From contig NC_090789.1 of the NCBI RefSeq assembly GCF_040054535.1, positions 4,522,697 through 4,586,696 on the forward strand: DNA of 64,000 nt. Reading direction: 5' to 3'. Numbering within the stretch: the stretch's first letter is position 1; each line of letters starts with the position of its first letter. The notes beneath the pieces are model-generated. The model ran no database searches and was not told the DNA's origin. It saw nothing but the letters and a program-made list of their open reading frames with translations. Positions 48,601 to 63,665 of the stretch are shown here, piece after piece. The stretch is from Antennarius striatus (Eukaryota; Chordata; Actinopteri; Lophiiformes; Antennariidae). Both the position numbers and the translations under genes were made by a program.

Positions 48601-50349
48601 CATTGAGCAATCCTGTAACGGCACCGACTCCAGCTCAGCCCTGATGAAACTCCCTGCTGTAGGCCTATTACCTTTCACTGAGGACTACACGGGCATATGG
48701 TGTAAACATTAACACCGCTCTGACATTTTAGCGCACAGAAATCCACATCATGTGACAATGAAGGGGAAGAATAACACATTTTAGACAATAATTAACTTAA
48801 AAAAAAAAAAAAAAAGCTCTGGGGCTTTTATTTCCGTTTATTATCAGTATCAACAATCTCCTCCTGTCACAGACATGAAGGGTACATATATGTTATGCTT
48901 CCAGTACAAAACCAGACTAGCCAGTACAAAACTCCAGCGTATGGGCCGAAACTCCAGTTTGAACATCACAAAGATATTTTCCCATGCAGAGCCTGTTTGT
49001 TGTGTGGATATGACTCACCATCGTAAAGCCTCACTGGCGCTGCGCTATAAGCATTCACGTAAAATACACCAACACCACTTGGGCTTCCAGAGAACAGCCT
49101 TGAAACCCACATAGGGGGCACCCAAGGATCAAAAAAACAACGTCAATAATGTGATAAAATTATGAAATATTCCTGAAAGGAATCATCGGTGAACTGTGGA
49201 CTATTACTTAAGAATGTCTACACAGAAATCGAAGGGTAAAGTACAGTAGTCACTTTGAAAAACATTCCTGTGATGACTACTGTTGCGCACTGTTGTAATT
49301 ATAAACGTGCGCGCTGGTGTGTGTCCGTCGCCGTGCGCGCAAACACTCGGCCATGTGCGCGTTGCGCAAGAGTTCCTTTTTTTTCCATTGAACAAACGCG
49401 GTGACGGTGTTTTAGGATCATTGCGCGTTCGTTAAAACGGAGCACCAGCTGGCGTGTGTGTGTGTGTGTGTGTGTGTGCGTGTGCGTGTGTGTGTGTGCG
49501 TGCGTGCGCGCGCACTCCCAGACCCTCTTTCGCACAAGCCTTCGTGCCAAACAGAAGCATGTCGCCCCAAATAGTTTCTCTCGAATTTCTTTTGCAGCAC
49601 AGTTCCCTCCACCAGAAGACGCACGCACAACCAAGTCGTTTAAGGTTTACGCTCCTGTTTAAGGGCTTTTCAGACTGTGAGCATATGAAAGCGGGAATAT
49701 CTGAATCTCATTTGTAATTTCTCAAATCATGTTGCAGTTACTTTCCTTTTGTGGCACAGAGGTTTTAAGGTTGGAGTGTTGCAGCAGTGGTCAAGGAGAA
49801 CTGGAGTCATTTGGATGTCTGAAAACCTGGTCGATGAAGAGCGTTGGGAGTTGTTCTATCACTGTAATGAACTGTAGTTTTGGCAGGCACACACAATTAT
49901 GACGTTGAAATGATTAAGTGATGCAGTGTGTCCAGAAATAGCAACTGGAACTCTTACTAATCCGTCACAACTTTTAAGTGACGGTGCTCATAAACAAGTC
50001 AAGTTAATTCCGGTATCGGATTCGATGCCCATGCATCCCAAACTGCTGCTGCTCCACACAACCAGCAGGAAAAACACTTTGCTTTGAGGGAAGATCGTTC
50101 CTGGATCAAAGTGAAGTTTCATAAATAACTTACATAAAGTCCTGCTGCAGATCAAACCTGATCACAAGTCTTGTTTTTAAAAGGACCCAACTCAGCCCAG
50201 CGTGACTCAAAAAGGTCATGTGAACCTGTCTCTGCAGGCCGTCCAAACTGAGCTGCAGATTCCATAGGAATGATGGCCTGTTATTTTTAGGCCCCGCATT
50301 CTTTCTTTGTGCAGTGGTCGTTCTGATGAATAAGGTGACTCACCGACTG

Positions 50350-50382
<33 letters not shown>

Positions 50383-53300
50383 TGAGCAAGTGTGTTTGTC
50401 ATGCCGTCAAGCAGGCACAGGAACAGGTTTCCTCTCTCGTCCTTTATAGGAACTTCTAAAAAACAGAATGAGTTGTCACTGTGGGAATCAGAGGTACAGA
50501 AGGCCTAGAGGTCTATCGCTCTCCGACAATAGTCTGGATGACGAATGCTCGTCTCGTTCATGTCACAAAGAAACCATGAATCTATACCGGAAAAACTGAT
50601 TCTACTGACGTTGGTGGTGAGCGACTTGACATGCTTGTGTTTATGTGTGAAATGACAATTGGTTCCAGTGTAATTAAATCAGAATCATTACGCAAGGTCA
50701 CACTATACAACACGCGTGGGCCGTATGTTATCTTTATGCAAGCTGCTTTGTTGCTGCAGTGGTATCCACTGGTCAGTCAATGTGTGTACCTTATGGTATG
50801 TGTGTGTGTGTGTGTGTGTATGTGTGTGTGCCTATACAATGCCTGTGTAGGAGTGTGGCTCTATCCCCATGCCCATGAGCGGGAGGAGAAAATGATGTGC
50901 AGGGCACGCTCTCCCTGGTTATAATTAGCTGAATCATTCACCAGCAGCAGCAGCAGCGACTGGAGGCTGAGAATTGATCCACACTGATAATAGTTCATTG
51001 TGATCTGGCTGGCAGCTACACATCGCTATTAATTACATGGGAGTATCTATGATTTTCTTGGGGAAAAACCCCCCAGAAATGGCAAGTTAATGTCCAGCAT
51101 CCATTCGTGTTTCATTTCACCTGTTGTTCCTTCTTTGCCACCGGCGTCATTAGTCTGAGCAAAGAAACAAAGTTTCTGTAATGTTTCTGTAATGTATAAA
51201 ATAATTTAAGACATGATATCAAGGTATCACTTAAATTACAAGGTCTGTTTGAGATGCTGCAAAAAAAACAAAGGGAAAAAAAAAGAAAAGAAACAAAAGA
51301 ACCAGTAACAGAAGAGGGGCAATGTAGGAGCCAATAAGCTTTCAGGTGGGGCCAGTGTGGCCCCGCCCCCCGGGTCTGCCTGAGCTGCCCTGCATGTACT
51401 AGAACGAGATGAAACCTAGGCCTCCGTCAGCTCGGTACTACACCCACAAATCTATCAAGAGAGGATGGATAATGGATGTTCTATGATGGCGTGAGTTCAT
51501 AAAGTAATAAAAAACTTGTAAATTTCCCCACAAATACATTGTCGGCGCTTCCAGTTGGAGAAACCTGGGAACTGTGCATTCGTTCCTGCTTTTGTTTGGG
51601 TGTACATTTGGCTGGATCATAGTAAGGCAGGGCCAGGACTGTTAGTCTGAGTCAGTCTGTAACATTAACATAAGAATGACGCACCAATGATTCAAGTCAT
51701 TTCTTGTTTTTCCCATAATGCACCTTTTGCTTTTCGTATGTCATTTAATGCCCTTTGTATTCAGTGTTTTGGTGTCATTTTAGGGAAAGGCAAAAATGAA
51801 GGTCTTTGGTTCATTTTACCTTGAATCAATAAGGGAAGGTAACTAACGATGATTTTTAACTTATATATGTGAGGATAGCACGCAATGTTTGTGCCAGACC
51901 ATTATTTTATATTTAAACTCGAAGCATGATCGTTCTTTTACCCAAACCTAACAAACCTGTCTTGTTGACTCAAACCAAACAGCGACCTCGGGGCACTCAT
52001 GACATAACCACACCTCTTCTGCAGGTGCAAAACTCATAAAATACAGATTAAGTTAAGTTGTACATGAAAAATACACAAAAGATCCTTTCTACTGCCAATT
52101 CCATTGACTCTCCAGACACACTGGCAGCATAAAGGTAAAAGTCTGTCCTTGACGTTACTTTATAATCACATTTAGACTGTGTGATGCTCTTTGACTCTGA
52201 ACTTTGACAAACATTTCATGCTGGCAGGTGAAGGTCACAGGTGGAATCATGTGTTTCTTGTTAGCCTTTTTCACACAGATATCCCAACAATCAAACCACG
52301 ATGAAAACCTATCTCTGTACCAGCTGCCCGCTGTGTGATTTTAAATAGCATGCTGGTGTTGCACAAGCAACATGTGCAAAGCCTGAGTCAAGTGACATTT
52401 TATCTGCTCATTGAGCAGCAACAAAATAAAATAGCAGTCCTAATCATTTAAATGTCTGTCATATGGCGATTTATCTCATCCTCTGCTCTGAGGCTAAGGA
52501 GCTGCTTTACTTTACGCTGTCCCTTTCGTTTTTAGACTGAATTAGCTGCTAACTGCTACAAGCTCCTTTTACAATCTCCCAGTTCAGGTTTGCACTCATA
52601 ACACATCAACAAAGAGTTGCAACCCTGTCCCTGCTCACCCCTTGTATATAAATTAATTCGATTCTTTTGCTCCCTCAGGCTCAGAAGAGGAGAAACAACA
52701 ACCCCTCCATTACACTTTAGGGACTTTCATACAGAACGACAACAGTCCAGCTTTGAATCGGCTCCACGAAAGGTGCCTCTGTGTAAGCGATGAGGTTACG
52801 ACATTGGCTGGTGGAGTGTTGAAGTGAATGCTGCTGAATAGGCACAAACAGTTCTCGGTTATGTTTTCAGGAGCACAGTGTTGATACACAACCCATCCGT
52901 ATACCAGGAGTTGACCTTGCCCTGTTTTTCAGCTTCTTAGAGAGTTGGAGGTGGATTGTGAAGACGACGGCGGCATCGTCGACAGACTAAAGAGATAAAA
53001 TCCAATCTAAAGAGACAACAACAAGATGACAGGCTAACACTATTATAGATTTGAGCAGCTGATATCTCAATCGAAAGAGAGGAAATAATGTCTGAGCCTG
53101 TGTGTGAGAGGAGTGAAAAATAGGTTTATAACAAAGGTAAGTAATTCCATAAGTGGTGTGCAGAGCCATCGTAAATACAGCTGAACTTTGCCGTCATTTC
53201 TGTGCAGCTGAAAAGGTCACTTGAGGATAAAAGGTGTAAAGACACTGTATGCATCCATATATCATCTTCCTCTTTAGCCATTACACTGATTGGTGCTGGT

Positions 53301-56300
53301 TTCCCTCTTATTTTGTAAAGGAGAACTAGTGAATGTCAGATAACAGTCATTACTATTCTCTCTGGCAATTTTGAAATGAATGTAGAAGTGTGGGAGAGAG
53401 AGAAGCAGCAGATGAATATTCAGCCAAATATTAGCAATAAAAATGTCTGAATTTACTCCGTCAGATTGTAAAGTCGACCTTTGGAATGAAGCAAAGGTCT
53501 TACCAAACGATGATACTCCCTAGTCTACTGTACATCTTGATATACCTTCAAAGATGTTGTGAACTCCGTGAACTGAAGCATTCTAGTCTCATCTGAAATT
53601 ACTCATCAGGCCACTATGACCAACTACGCTCAATATGCTCTATATACAACACTGGCTGACCTCAGGGACAATCAATCAAACCAGGAGCTGGGATTCAGGA
53701 TTGTTTCATGGGATTGACTCCAGACTGTAGTCTGGCCAAAAGCTGTCCGTCTTCTTTTGCTAGTTATCCCAATCTGTCCATCACGATTTCTTTGATCTGT
53801 TATCTCGAATCAGACCGTTAAATTAGAGGGACTGGATTCTTGGAAACGCAAATCCTTTGCGCAATATGAAGACATATTTAAGTCATGATTTAAGTTTTCA
53901 ACAACAATGTGCTTGAATTTTACAGCAGGAGGACAGTGATTGCTCATAAATGTGAGCGTCTGTACATTCCATGGATTTAAATCATTTTGCCCCCATATCA
54001 GGGGAGTTGTCATCTTAGCTCGTCACAAAGACTTCCCTGAAGGTCTTCTGAGAAGCTGTAAAACTTTAGCTGACAGTTAAATTCCACATCTACGGTCCAC
54101 ACCGAGTTCATGTAAAGTGGCTGTTCTGAGGGTCTGACGTTGTTTCGTCGAAGCTGTCAGAAGGCGAAACAAAATTTATAGTGAATCTCAGCAGAATGCT
54201 GGGACACTTGTTTCATTGCTGTATGAATAATACATTTCTCAATACTGGTTTCTCTTCTGCTGTCCTGTCATAAACAGAAATACCGACGTTGTCCCACGTG
54301 ACCTTTTTGAAAAACAATACATTCGTTGTTACATTAGCTTGTAGGTCAGTGACCTTGTTCTGTCCATCCATACATCCATTTTCTTGAAGACAAGATGGAG
54401 CCAGCAAAGGTCATTTTTGGCTACTAGCGTTAGCGATCTGCAGACAATCATCCACCAAAAATATGTATTTCACTATTTGTATTTGATACAGATTTGCAGT
54501 GATTTGGGGAATTATAATATCTTTTTCTGTCTCATTGAGAATAAGCGTCTTTGCACACACCTGCTTGTGACAAAGTGCTACCAGGTGTTGGGTCTGTGTT
54601 GGCTGAGGAAGAGGTGGAGGAAGGTGAGGAAGAATGCTACGATTCGTCACGAGCAATTCATTCGCTGATCTGTACAGCAATATATGTGAATTTAGTAAAT
54701 CTTGTATTTTTCGAGTCACACTTTGTGAGCAGGCTGTGACACACCCGACAAACCATTTTTAAGGTGGAAACAATGGAAGCCGCGTGCTGCCACCGTGGAT
54801 GACTGAAAGTTAACTTGAGCAACAGTGAAACTCATTTAAGAACCGAGATGCGGAATTGATACCTTTTTAAAAAAAAACAACAACAAAAAACCCAAAAAAC
54901 ATTTCATTGGAATCTGACTTCTGGAATCAGTTCCGAACCCTAATCCAGACATGAATACACACCATATGTAAAAACCCTGAATGCTAATACCAATCTGTAA
55001 AGGTTAAACATGACTCAGATGCTTCCTTCTTGTCAGAAGAGTGCCCCATTGTCCCGCAGCAGAATAAGGAAATGCAATTTCCATATTAAACCCAAAGCTG
55101 AAAATAACTAAAGAAAACAATTGTGACATTTCCCTGGAAATGCCATTCATGTATCCAAAATCGTGCTCAAAGTTGCAACAGCAGAATTTCATGTTAAGCG
55201 ATCCGCTCGCTTCCCTTCACTTCCTGAGAACATCGTTTCATAACTGTGTCTTTACTCGTCACACATCAACACATGATTTCAGTGAAAAAGTTGACCTTAC
55301 ACTTAAAGCTCCAGACCATGATGACTCAAGGGGTTTCCTGCTGCTAATGGGAAGTGGATGACAAAAGTGCTTGTGTGTGTGTGTGTGTGTGTGGTGTGGG
55401 CACAGCACACTCTCCTATACTGTCACCAGTGCAACAGCGAGGTTACACAAGCTGCCTCCGCTCAGCCAGGCCAAAACCCATGATGTCATCCTCATTGGCA
55501 TGAGCAAACACAGGCTACGAAAAGGAAAGGAGAAATGATCGTCATTTACTGCTGAGCTGAGGAAAAAAAAGGGGAGATTTTATTATGGTTGGTGACCGTT
55601 CACTTTTTTCTAGGTAGTGGGAAAGTACAAAAGGAGGAAGCTTTTTGATACAAGTGTGACTGATGAGTCTAGCCGCCTGGAATTTCTACCTGATGACGTT
55701 GTGGGTGAAGCGGAGAGGCGTGTAACCATTCCTTACTGAAAAAGTCCCATAAAAAAAGAAAAAAGTAGAACTCTGTTCCTCACTTAAAAGTGAAAAAGTA
55801 TACACTCCATAAGTACTCATAAAGTACTCATGTCATTTTGACGCACTATTAATGAGGCATTTTAAATGTTATTTAAGCTTCTATTGAAAAGAATTCATCA
55901 TGAATGACCTTTGATCCCAACTTCTCTTGCATATGCTTCATATACTTCTTATCTCTTGTCATTCTCTTTTTTTTTTGTCTTTTATTTTTCTCAAATTTTA
56001 ACCTCATGGTGTCAAAAAAAAAAACCAACCTCATTTTAGGGTCATCAGGTCACGTCATCAGGAAAACCATGTTGAAGTATTTCAATCCGCATCAAAGTGG
56101 TGAACACAATTTCCCTCGATGTCTCTTGCTCTGACTGATTTAATCTATTCTGTCGAAAATAATTCTTTACAGTGTTTTAGAGGATGGCAAATGAAAATGA
56201 CGTGCAGCATTTATCTCTGTGTCTGTGCTGCTTCATGAAGATCAACTACAGCTGCTGTTCAAAAGGGGCTGTCTGCTTTCAACATACCTCAACTAAATTA

Positions 56301-57600
56301 AATTCTGATGTGAGCTTATTCTCAGTTCCTCTTCATTTTTAATAAAAGAGGATGCAAAGTATATCCTCCAGCCAAAGCATTGGAGATTTAATCATCATTA
56401 AGTGATTTATTTTAACAGATCTACAGTAAGAAAAAACCCAAGACTTGTTTGTTACCAATCTCTCATAACCACTAACCTCTTTCTAGTGAGTCAAGCAATA
56501 GAAAATTTATCAAAGCGTTGGAACGCGACAGGGAGAGAAGAGCTTAGCGCTTGGAAAAAGCAATTAATTGCAGGATAATACCCCATGTAACAGGATTTCA
56601 TTGGGTGTTAGCGCTGCTCCGCTCCAAAAGGAGATTTATTCTCATAATCCCATGATGAAAGGGATGACCAATTATTTCCCATGCATTGGAAGCAGACTGC
56701 CTGAACCAGGGCTAGGCCAGCGGGAGAGAGGAAGCGAGGAAGCGGGAGGAAAAGACAAGAAAGTGTTTGTGTGTACACACACTTACCATTCAGCCAGCGA
56801 AAAAACAACCTGTCATTCTTCACAAATTACCTAACGCTGAGCTTTTAATGATATGATTGCACACAACTCACAGGAGAAAGATGAAAGCTGAGCGTTGCTC
56901 CATAAACTGCAGACTACTTGCTGTTGGAAATTAGGGCCCGCGTTTCTTGGCATTTCATCAGTTTTGAAGGATGTTGAAAATGTGGGTTAACATTCATGAA
57001 GTTTGTGTTTGAGTTTCAATTGCAGAATGTCATCATCAAGGAATACACAAACTGTTGTTGGATCAGGAACTTAAAATATTTGAGAGAAAATTCATGTGTA
57101 GATGCTTGTTGACGGCAACAACTCGCCAATTAGGAGGTGATCAGAATGCGGCTAATATATTTCACTGGTGAGAAGCTTGAAACTGTTGATCCAGACCTTG
57201 TCCAAATATTTGAAGACGTTTAAAAGGAGATCTTTTCCTGTGGTCTGTTTGAACAGTGCATCATTAAACCACACATGTGTCCTTAGATGTGCAAGGAATT
57301 CATTCAATTAGTATATTTTATTTTTAAAGTTTTTTTCAGTGGTGTTCACGAAAAAAAATATTGATTTAGTTCGGTATTTATGACACTACTACTTATAAAA
57401 TACTGTAAGAAGACTGTTGGCATTTTACAAAGCAATGAAAACATTTGAAACCCATTTGAAAACAACCCTGACAATAGTTTAAGCCAACAAACATCATTTC
57501 ACATCAATGAGTGTGGTTTTTTTTTAGTTTGACCATTCAGGATACATATACAGTTTTGTTCTAAATTGTCATATAACTTCAAATACAATCAGATCTTTAG
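48601..57600. other. Intergenic DNA upstream of trib1, no gene seen
   Basis: No coding exon recognised on either strand. Microsatellites at about 49454-49510, 50350-50386, 50797-50830 and 55372-55394. The stretch 56500-56830 is repeat-poor and element-like. Regulatory DNA for trib1 is a reasonable expectation. Confidence 0.45.
49454..49510. repeat. (TG)n microsatellite, interrupted by CG
   Basis: TG/GCG mixed tract of about 57 nt grading into GCGCGC. Confidence 0.9.
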
Positions 57601-57837
57601 GAGAAAATAATCATCAGGCCCACTAGATACCATCAGCTCATGCCCACTCTTAAAAGTGTGAGAAATTTCCGTCAGGTTTCTTCCATCAGCACAAGATATG
57701 ATAATATCCTGATTTGTGCTTAATTTGATAGGGTGGACCATCTCTGGGAACATCCGCAAGTTGTTTCCTTTTACTTTTAAAACTGAAAATTAGTTTATTT
57801 CTTTTGATGGCTGTGCTTATCTTAAGTTCAGTTTAGG

Positions 57838-57873
57838 TATGGGGTGCCGCAGGGCTGTACTTTCGGACCACTT
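57838..57873 (+). mobile_element. Possible relic of a reverse transcriptase motif
   Basis: TAT GGG GTG CCG CAG GGC ... GGA CCA CTT reads YGVPQGCTFGPL, which resembles the YG(V/T)PQGSVLGPLLF block of non-LTR retrotransposon reverse transcriptases. The frame is broken by stops on both sides, so at most this is an old fragment. Confidence 0.35.
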
Positions 57874-60800
57874 GTGTGCTACCATAGCTCAAATCATGGT
57901 ACCCACTGAAAAAACCCCCCAAAATAGTAATTATATTCCAATCCAACTTGCACAGACTAGCTCAGTCATGTTTTTTTTCCACCTGCAAGAAATATCTAAA
58001 ATTAGTCTGTTATTGATCGTCAAAGAGTGATTCGTTCTTTCATCGTTTCCCATCATGTTGATGATAATTCCGTGTTCACATGCTTTGGCCAAAACATAAT
58101 TGCACAGCTCCAGGGTGCATTAATAGCAAAATGAGCCCTCTTATTTAGGCTTCTCTTCATCAGTCTGTTGTAGAATTGTTTTAAACGTGGAACAGTTCAC
58201 CTCTGGAATTCAGAAAAGTTACCCGCAAAGTTTGTAGTTAAACGGAATAATCAGTCAGGCAGTCTTGAATCTTTACAACAATGATAAATTCCTGGATAAG
58301 AAATAAAATGAAATGTTCTCATCGGGTGATGGGGGTCAAAGCAGGATAATATATGCAGCAAATTGAATCCAATCAAGCAAGCCTAGAGACAAAAAAGGGT
58401 TGTGCTGACTCGGTGTGACAGGAGCAATATGGGTGCGTGACAGTCGAATGAACAGCATGTCCTGCAGTATGTGTTCAGGGACAGCCAGCTGCTGTTACTT
58501 CACGTACCTCCTCGTTCAGGGCTAGTGATACTGTTGATGTGTTCTCTCTGCAGGGAGAGTGTGTGTTGATGTGATAGAGCTCGTGCTGACTGACGGTTTG
58601 TGTGTGGATAGGGTGCGGGCGGAGGTAATTAAGGTGTCAGGAAACATGCATTATTAATCGTAATGCGACGTAATAATGGAGAGGCATGATGTGTCATGCC
58701 TGACTGCTTCTACAACCCAGGGGTGTTTGCATGTGTTTGTGTTTCTGGTGTGTGTGTTTTTTTTGTTTTTTTTGTACAAGTTTGTTGTTTTTGCAAAAAT
58801 AAAAATACTGTGAATGGAAATAATATGTGGAAAGGATGCATGTGTGAATATCTGCTTTAGAGCAACAGGATCATGTTACAATAGACCCTCTATAGTTGTG
58901 ACAAGGAGATCACACACAGATTATTTGTGGATAAACGGGATGAGAAGGAGCCATGCTTGTTTGTGCTGCAGTGTTGAAACAGGATTCAGGTGTTGGGGAA
59001 GTTACCAAGCCGTGACTCAGTGTTTGGTTTTGATTTTCTTACAGCGTTAAGTGTTATGTCATTTTCCCCTCAGGGTAGATTTGAAAAGGGTGGATCTCGT
59101 CCTTTTAAATCCCCGCTTGAGCGATGGTATAATAAGTGAACAAGAGGCTTCTGAGGGATAAGAGAAAGTTGTTGTCACGTCAACAGAGAAAAACCAAAAA
59201 TCCATGGGGATAAAAACATGCAAGAATTTGTTCTTTAGCTGCATTCCAAACAAAAAGCAAAGCTGCGTTTTGGGAGCGCTGTGCCTACTGGAGTAGCTTC
59301 ACAATGGATGTAGTTTTCGTTTGCACGTAATAATGTTTCGTTTTATTCCTACAATTCCTTTACAAACATCAAAAAATTATTTAATAGTGCCTTTTTTTTT
59401 TCTGAAGTCAGCATAGTCGCCAAACATTGCAGAAAAAACACCCTCCATAATCTTCCTTGTCACTGCAACTAATTAGATTTTTCTGTTTTATAATGACTGC
59501 ATGCAAAGAACAATTACCATCTTATTTTTCATAAACACCATTGAAATATGCTTTTATAAAAAATATTCTGAATACCAGTGATGAACAACTGAATTCTTAC
59601 TGGTGCACTTAGCTAATAGCCTTATATTTTGTCACTCCCTAACAATGAACGGTATTCAGGGGTCTTGGTGCTTCATAAATTCAAGGCCATCCATGTGAAA
59701 TCTTGAAGTGTTTTTCCACCCTCAGGCATGTTCCACTTTCTCCTCTCTGTGCTGTTGTGAGCTCCTTTGACACGTTGGTTTTCTTTACTGCACCTGGCTG
59801 CGCATCTGAGAGAGTGGATCAAACCTGCACGGCTCGCCCGGAACAGATGGGTGAAGTATTCAGAGTGTGGAGAGAGGGAGGAGGTGGGAACAGCTCTCTT
59901 TGGGGAATTTTATGTCTCCCCCAGTAGCTGCTGAGGTTCTGAAAGCTATAAATCAATGGAACAATTTCTGTAAATCAGTAAAGACCATTAAGTCTTTGAG
60001 AATTTCAAACAGCTCCGTCTCCAAACGGTGATTGAAAGCTGTGAATCCTTGAACAAGTGGAACAAAAAAACTGAAATGAATTCTACCATTTTCATGCCAA
60101 ACAGGTTCGTATGCATTTTTTTTTTAAAAAGGGAAGTAAAGCCATTAAAACAGAAGACTGACTCTTAACGCAAGCAGAAAATGAATTTACACTTTATATT
60201 TTCTGTTGTGTTAAGTTTGATATCAGAAGTGTTCCAGAAAGCAGGGAATTGTGGGAAGCAGAAGATAAGTATACATCATCAGACTACAACCAGAAGAGTG
60301 GAAAACTTCTTTCAGTCCGTTTGTTCTGAATTCCATGCGCTGTTTTCACATCAGTTATCACAAAGTTTAATTTCTTAAAAACCCAAGTTCTACACATACA
60401 AATCGAGACCACTGGTATGAAAGGAAGTGAACGCCAGATATGAAGACAGGATACGACACGATGGAGGAATGAACACAAAATGTTCGGTGGGGGGGGCGGG
60501 GTTAAAACAGGCCAACATCCACACCTTGACCCGGAGTTGTCTTGAAATCGAATCCCCTCTTCCCCGTTTTAATTACTAAAACCTTAGAGAATTTAATGAA
60601 ATTTGACTTTTAAAGGAATTGTGCTGTAAGGAGAACAGACAAGGCGACCCCTTTTTTTGGCGAAGGAAGTTACCAACACACGACGTGAATCATTAGAGAA
60701 AATGATCGGATTGTTAACAACGCCGGACTTTCTGTTTATTTGAAAGCTGTCGAAATCACGATGTGCTCAATAACGTGGTTTATACTGAGCTGGATCCAGA

Positions 60801-61198
60801 TCCGGAAGATGAGTTCAGTCTGAAAGATCCTCGCTGAGGAGAGGAGGGACGGAGCCGAGCCAAATCCCCTGGGTGAGGAAGGGGGAAGACGGCTCACACG
60901 ATATTTAACCTCTGAGGTTAGCCGTGTACGCATGAATGAAGCTTTCCACCAATAGGATTCTCCCTGCATATGTGTGTATGTGTGTGTGTGTACATTTAGA
61001 GGTGCAGTATAACAAGGACATCCACCTACACACACAGTACTGTACACACGCAATGGGGAGGTCCATTGTGTGCGATAGCGTGTGTTGTTGTTTTTTTTAA
61101 TATTTGTTGGGATACTTTGTGGCTTGTGTGCATGCGAAATCCACTGTAGCTGACTTCCCCATGGGAGAGTAGAGACAGTGAAACAATACACTTCTCTA

Positions 61199-61199
<1 letters not shown>

Positions 61200-61260
<61 letters not shown>
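61200..61260. repeat. (CA)n microsatellite
   Basis: Pure CA run of 61 nt. Confidence 0.95.
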
Positions 61261-61262
<2 letters not shown>

Positions 61263-63613
61263 AAGCTCCCCTAACACAAGCCAGATGTCTCCCGGAATAG
61301 CGTCGGAGGTGGAAAAGTTATCCTCTTCATTTTCAGGAGTAAATATTTTGTACCATCTGAAAGATAACTGGAAACAGTTGGATTGAGGAGAAGGGGAGGG
61401 AAAAAACAAAAAACAAAAAAAACAATACAACATTCTCAAGGTGATTTTCAAAGCGCTGACTTCATCAAGCCAGGAAAGGAAAAGTAACGCATCGTCACCT
61501 GTTCAGAGCTCATGACCCAGGAATGAGGCTGATGGTAAAAGGAGACCACCGTGATCTCTCATCTTACCTCCACAGGCTGTGTTCAACATGTTACTGGCAA
61601 CCTGACATGTCCAGGCCTGTCATATCATAGATGGTGCGTAAAACAGTAAATTATTTTTCACATTCAAACAAAGAGGAGTTGCACTGCAGTGGATGTTTTA
61701 AACAATATTTATCTCATCATTCTATTAGATGATGAAATCTCGGGCTTGGATTAGTTCTGTCTGTATATTTACATCCACTGAGGCCAAGGAATGGGTTAAG
61801 GTGGTTGTTTGATTTATGGATTAAGAGACACCGATATCGCTGGAAGGTTGTCATATTTACGTGTTCAAGCCGGTTCACGCTGTGGCAGGTGGATGGGGTC
61901 GTGTCAGTTTTGACCTATGATGAATGGGATGTTGGCCAGGTGTCCCCCCCCCCATAATAACTACAGTATCAAAGGTCACATGAAGGGAGGTCTGTGAGTT
62001 CAACTATTTTGCACGAATCTGAGGTGTTTGAAAATGAATATTGTTAAACTTGAAGTGAGGAAATGTTGCACAGAGGTAAGAAAACAACATCTGGTTTAAG
62101 ATACAAGCTCCGTTTGCTCCCGGTGAGGTTTGGTTGTGTGTCATGTTTGAAGGCTTTATGAGCTATGCTGAGGCATAAGCATCAGATATACAGTCTATCT
62201 ATTGCAGCTGTCATTTAGTCGTATATCACTTTGACACCTTTCACAGCGCAATTTTGGATTCAGATGGAAAACCTTTGGCTTTATTGTCTTAAAACTGGGA
62301 TTTTTCCCCCCTCAAGACACGTATATGTGTGAGTGTTTAATAAGACAAAGTTCTCCCTGTTATCCTTAGATAAAAGGTTTTGCATGCAGACGGTGGGCTG
62401 CAGTCACCAGACGAGGGATTCTGTAAACCGTATTTGGAATGAATCCGTCCAGATGATCACTCCCCCCCCACCCCCCTTATATCCTGTCCAGCCCAAACAA
62501 ACTCTCCCTCGCTCGCTGGAACCGGATAGAAATCTCCACATACATCTCATTCAGGATATTGAATTCTGACTCAGTGTCTCTCTCTTCCTCTCTCCATCTG
62601 TCTCCGACTCCTGCTGTCGTCTGTCTTTTCTCCTTCCTCGTGCGTTTGTTCTCTTTCCTTCTGTTATAGCTCTCCCTGTAAAAGGCATTTGGCGAAACAT
62701 TATGCTCAGGGGATGTTTACAGTATCGTTTGCATGATTGACTGAGGAGGGGTTAATGAAACAGTCCCACCTTTTAGAGTAGACAGAACATGTTCCAAGCT
62801 GCCATGGATGAAATACAAGCATCTCTCTCCAGAATCGGCGGTGTAGTGTAGTGTTACATTATTAAGGAGGCAATAGAGGCAGGAGGGAAGTAATGGCCGA
62901 TGGGAATGACTGCAAGGTGTGGTAAATTTTCACCTGAAGGAAAATCTGTAACCTAAATGGTTTAACAGGTTGCAGAGTGGCCATAATCCAGAAAAAAAAA
63001 CATATAAAGTATTGATTTTACTAGAATTGATGCCCTTTTATACCTCTGTTTCCCCCTATGGTGAGTCAATATTACACCCATATATGTCAAAACTCATATA
63101 ATGATATATATATAGAAGCTGAGCTTCATCACACGGCGATCATCTGAAGCTCAAAGTGCTGCAAAAAAATAAAATAATATAGCCTGTGGCGGAAAGCTCT
63201 CATTTAGCTGTATGTGGGGAAAAAATGGCACGTCTGAGTTTCTCTGTTACTAAGACAACTTTTGAGCAACAAATTTTGTTTGAGCTGTGGCTGCAAGCCA
63301 AAGGAGTCATTTCACACGACGGTGCAACGAAGCCTCAGAAACACCATTTGCTCCTTACCAGTCCACCTAATGAATATAATTGTCAGCCATGTTGATGTTA
63401 GAAGGTGAATTCACTTTGAAGTTGTCATCTGTACACAGTTGCCTTTTGATGTTGCTGGGATGATTCAGACGTGCCTGTATTTTTTGTGTGTGTGTTGTTT
63501 TTTTACACACATACTGCAACATGAATATGAATGAAAGGAAAATAGTCTGTTTTGACCCCAAACATGCTTATTAAGAGGGGAAAAAAAATTCCACCGCTAA
63601 CCCCCCACCCCCC

Positions 63614-63615
<2 letters not shown>

Positions 63616-63661
<46 letters not shown>

Positions 63662-63665
63662 ACAC
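63616..63665. repeat. (CA)n microsatellite
   Basis: CA run of about 50 nt preceded by a C-rich run. Confidence 0.9.
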
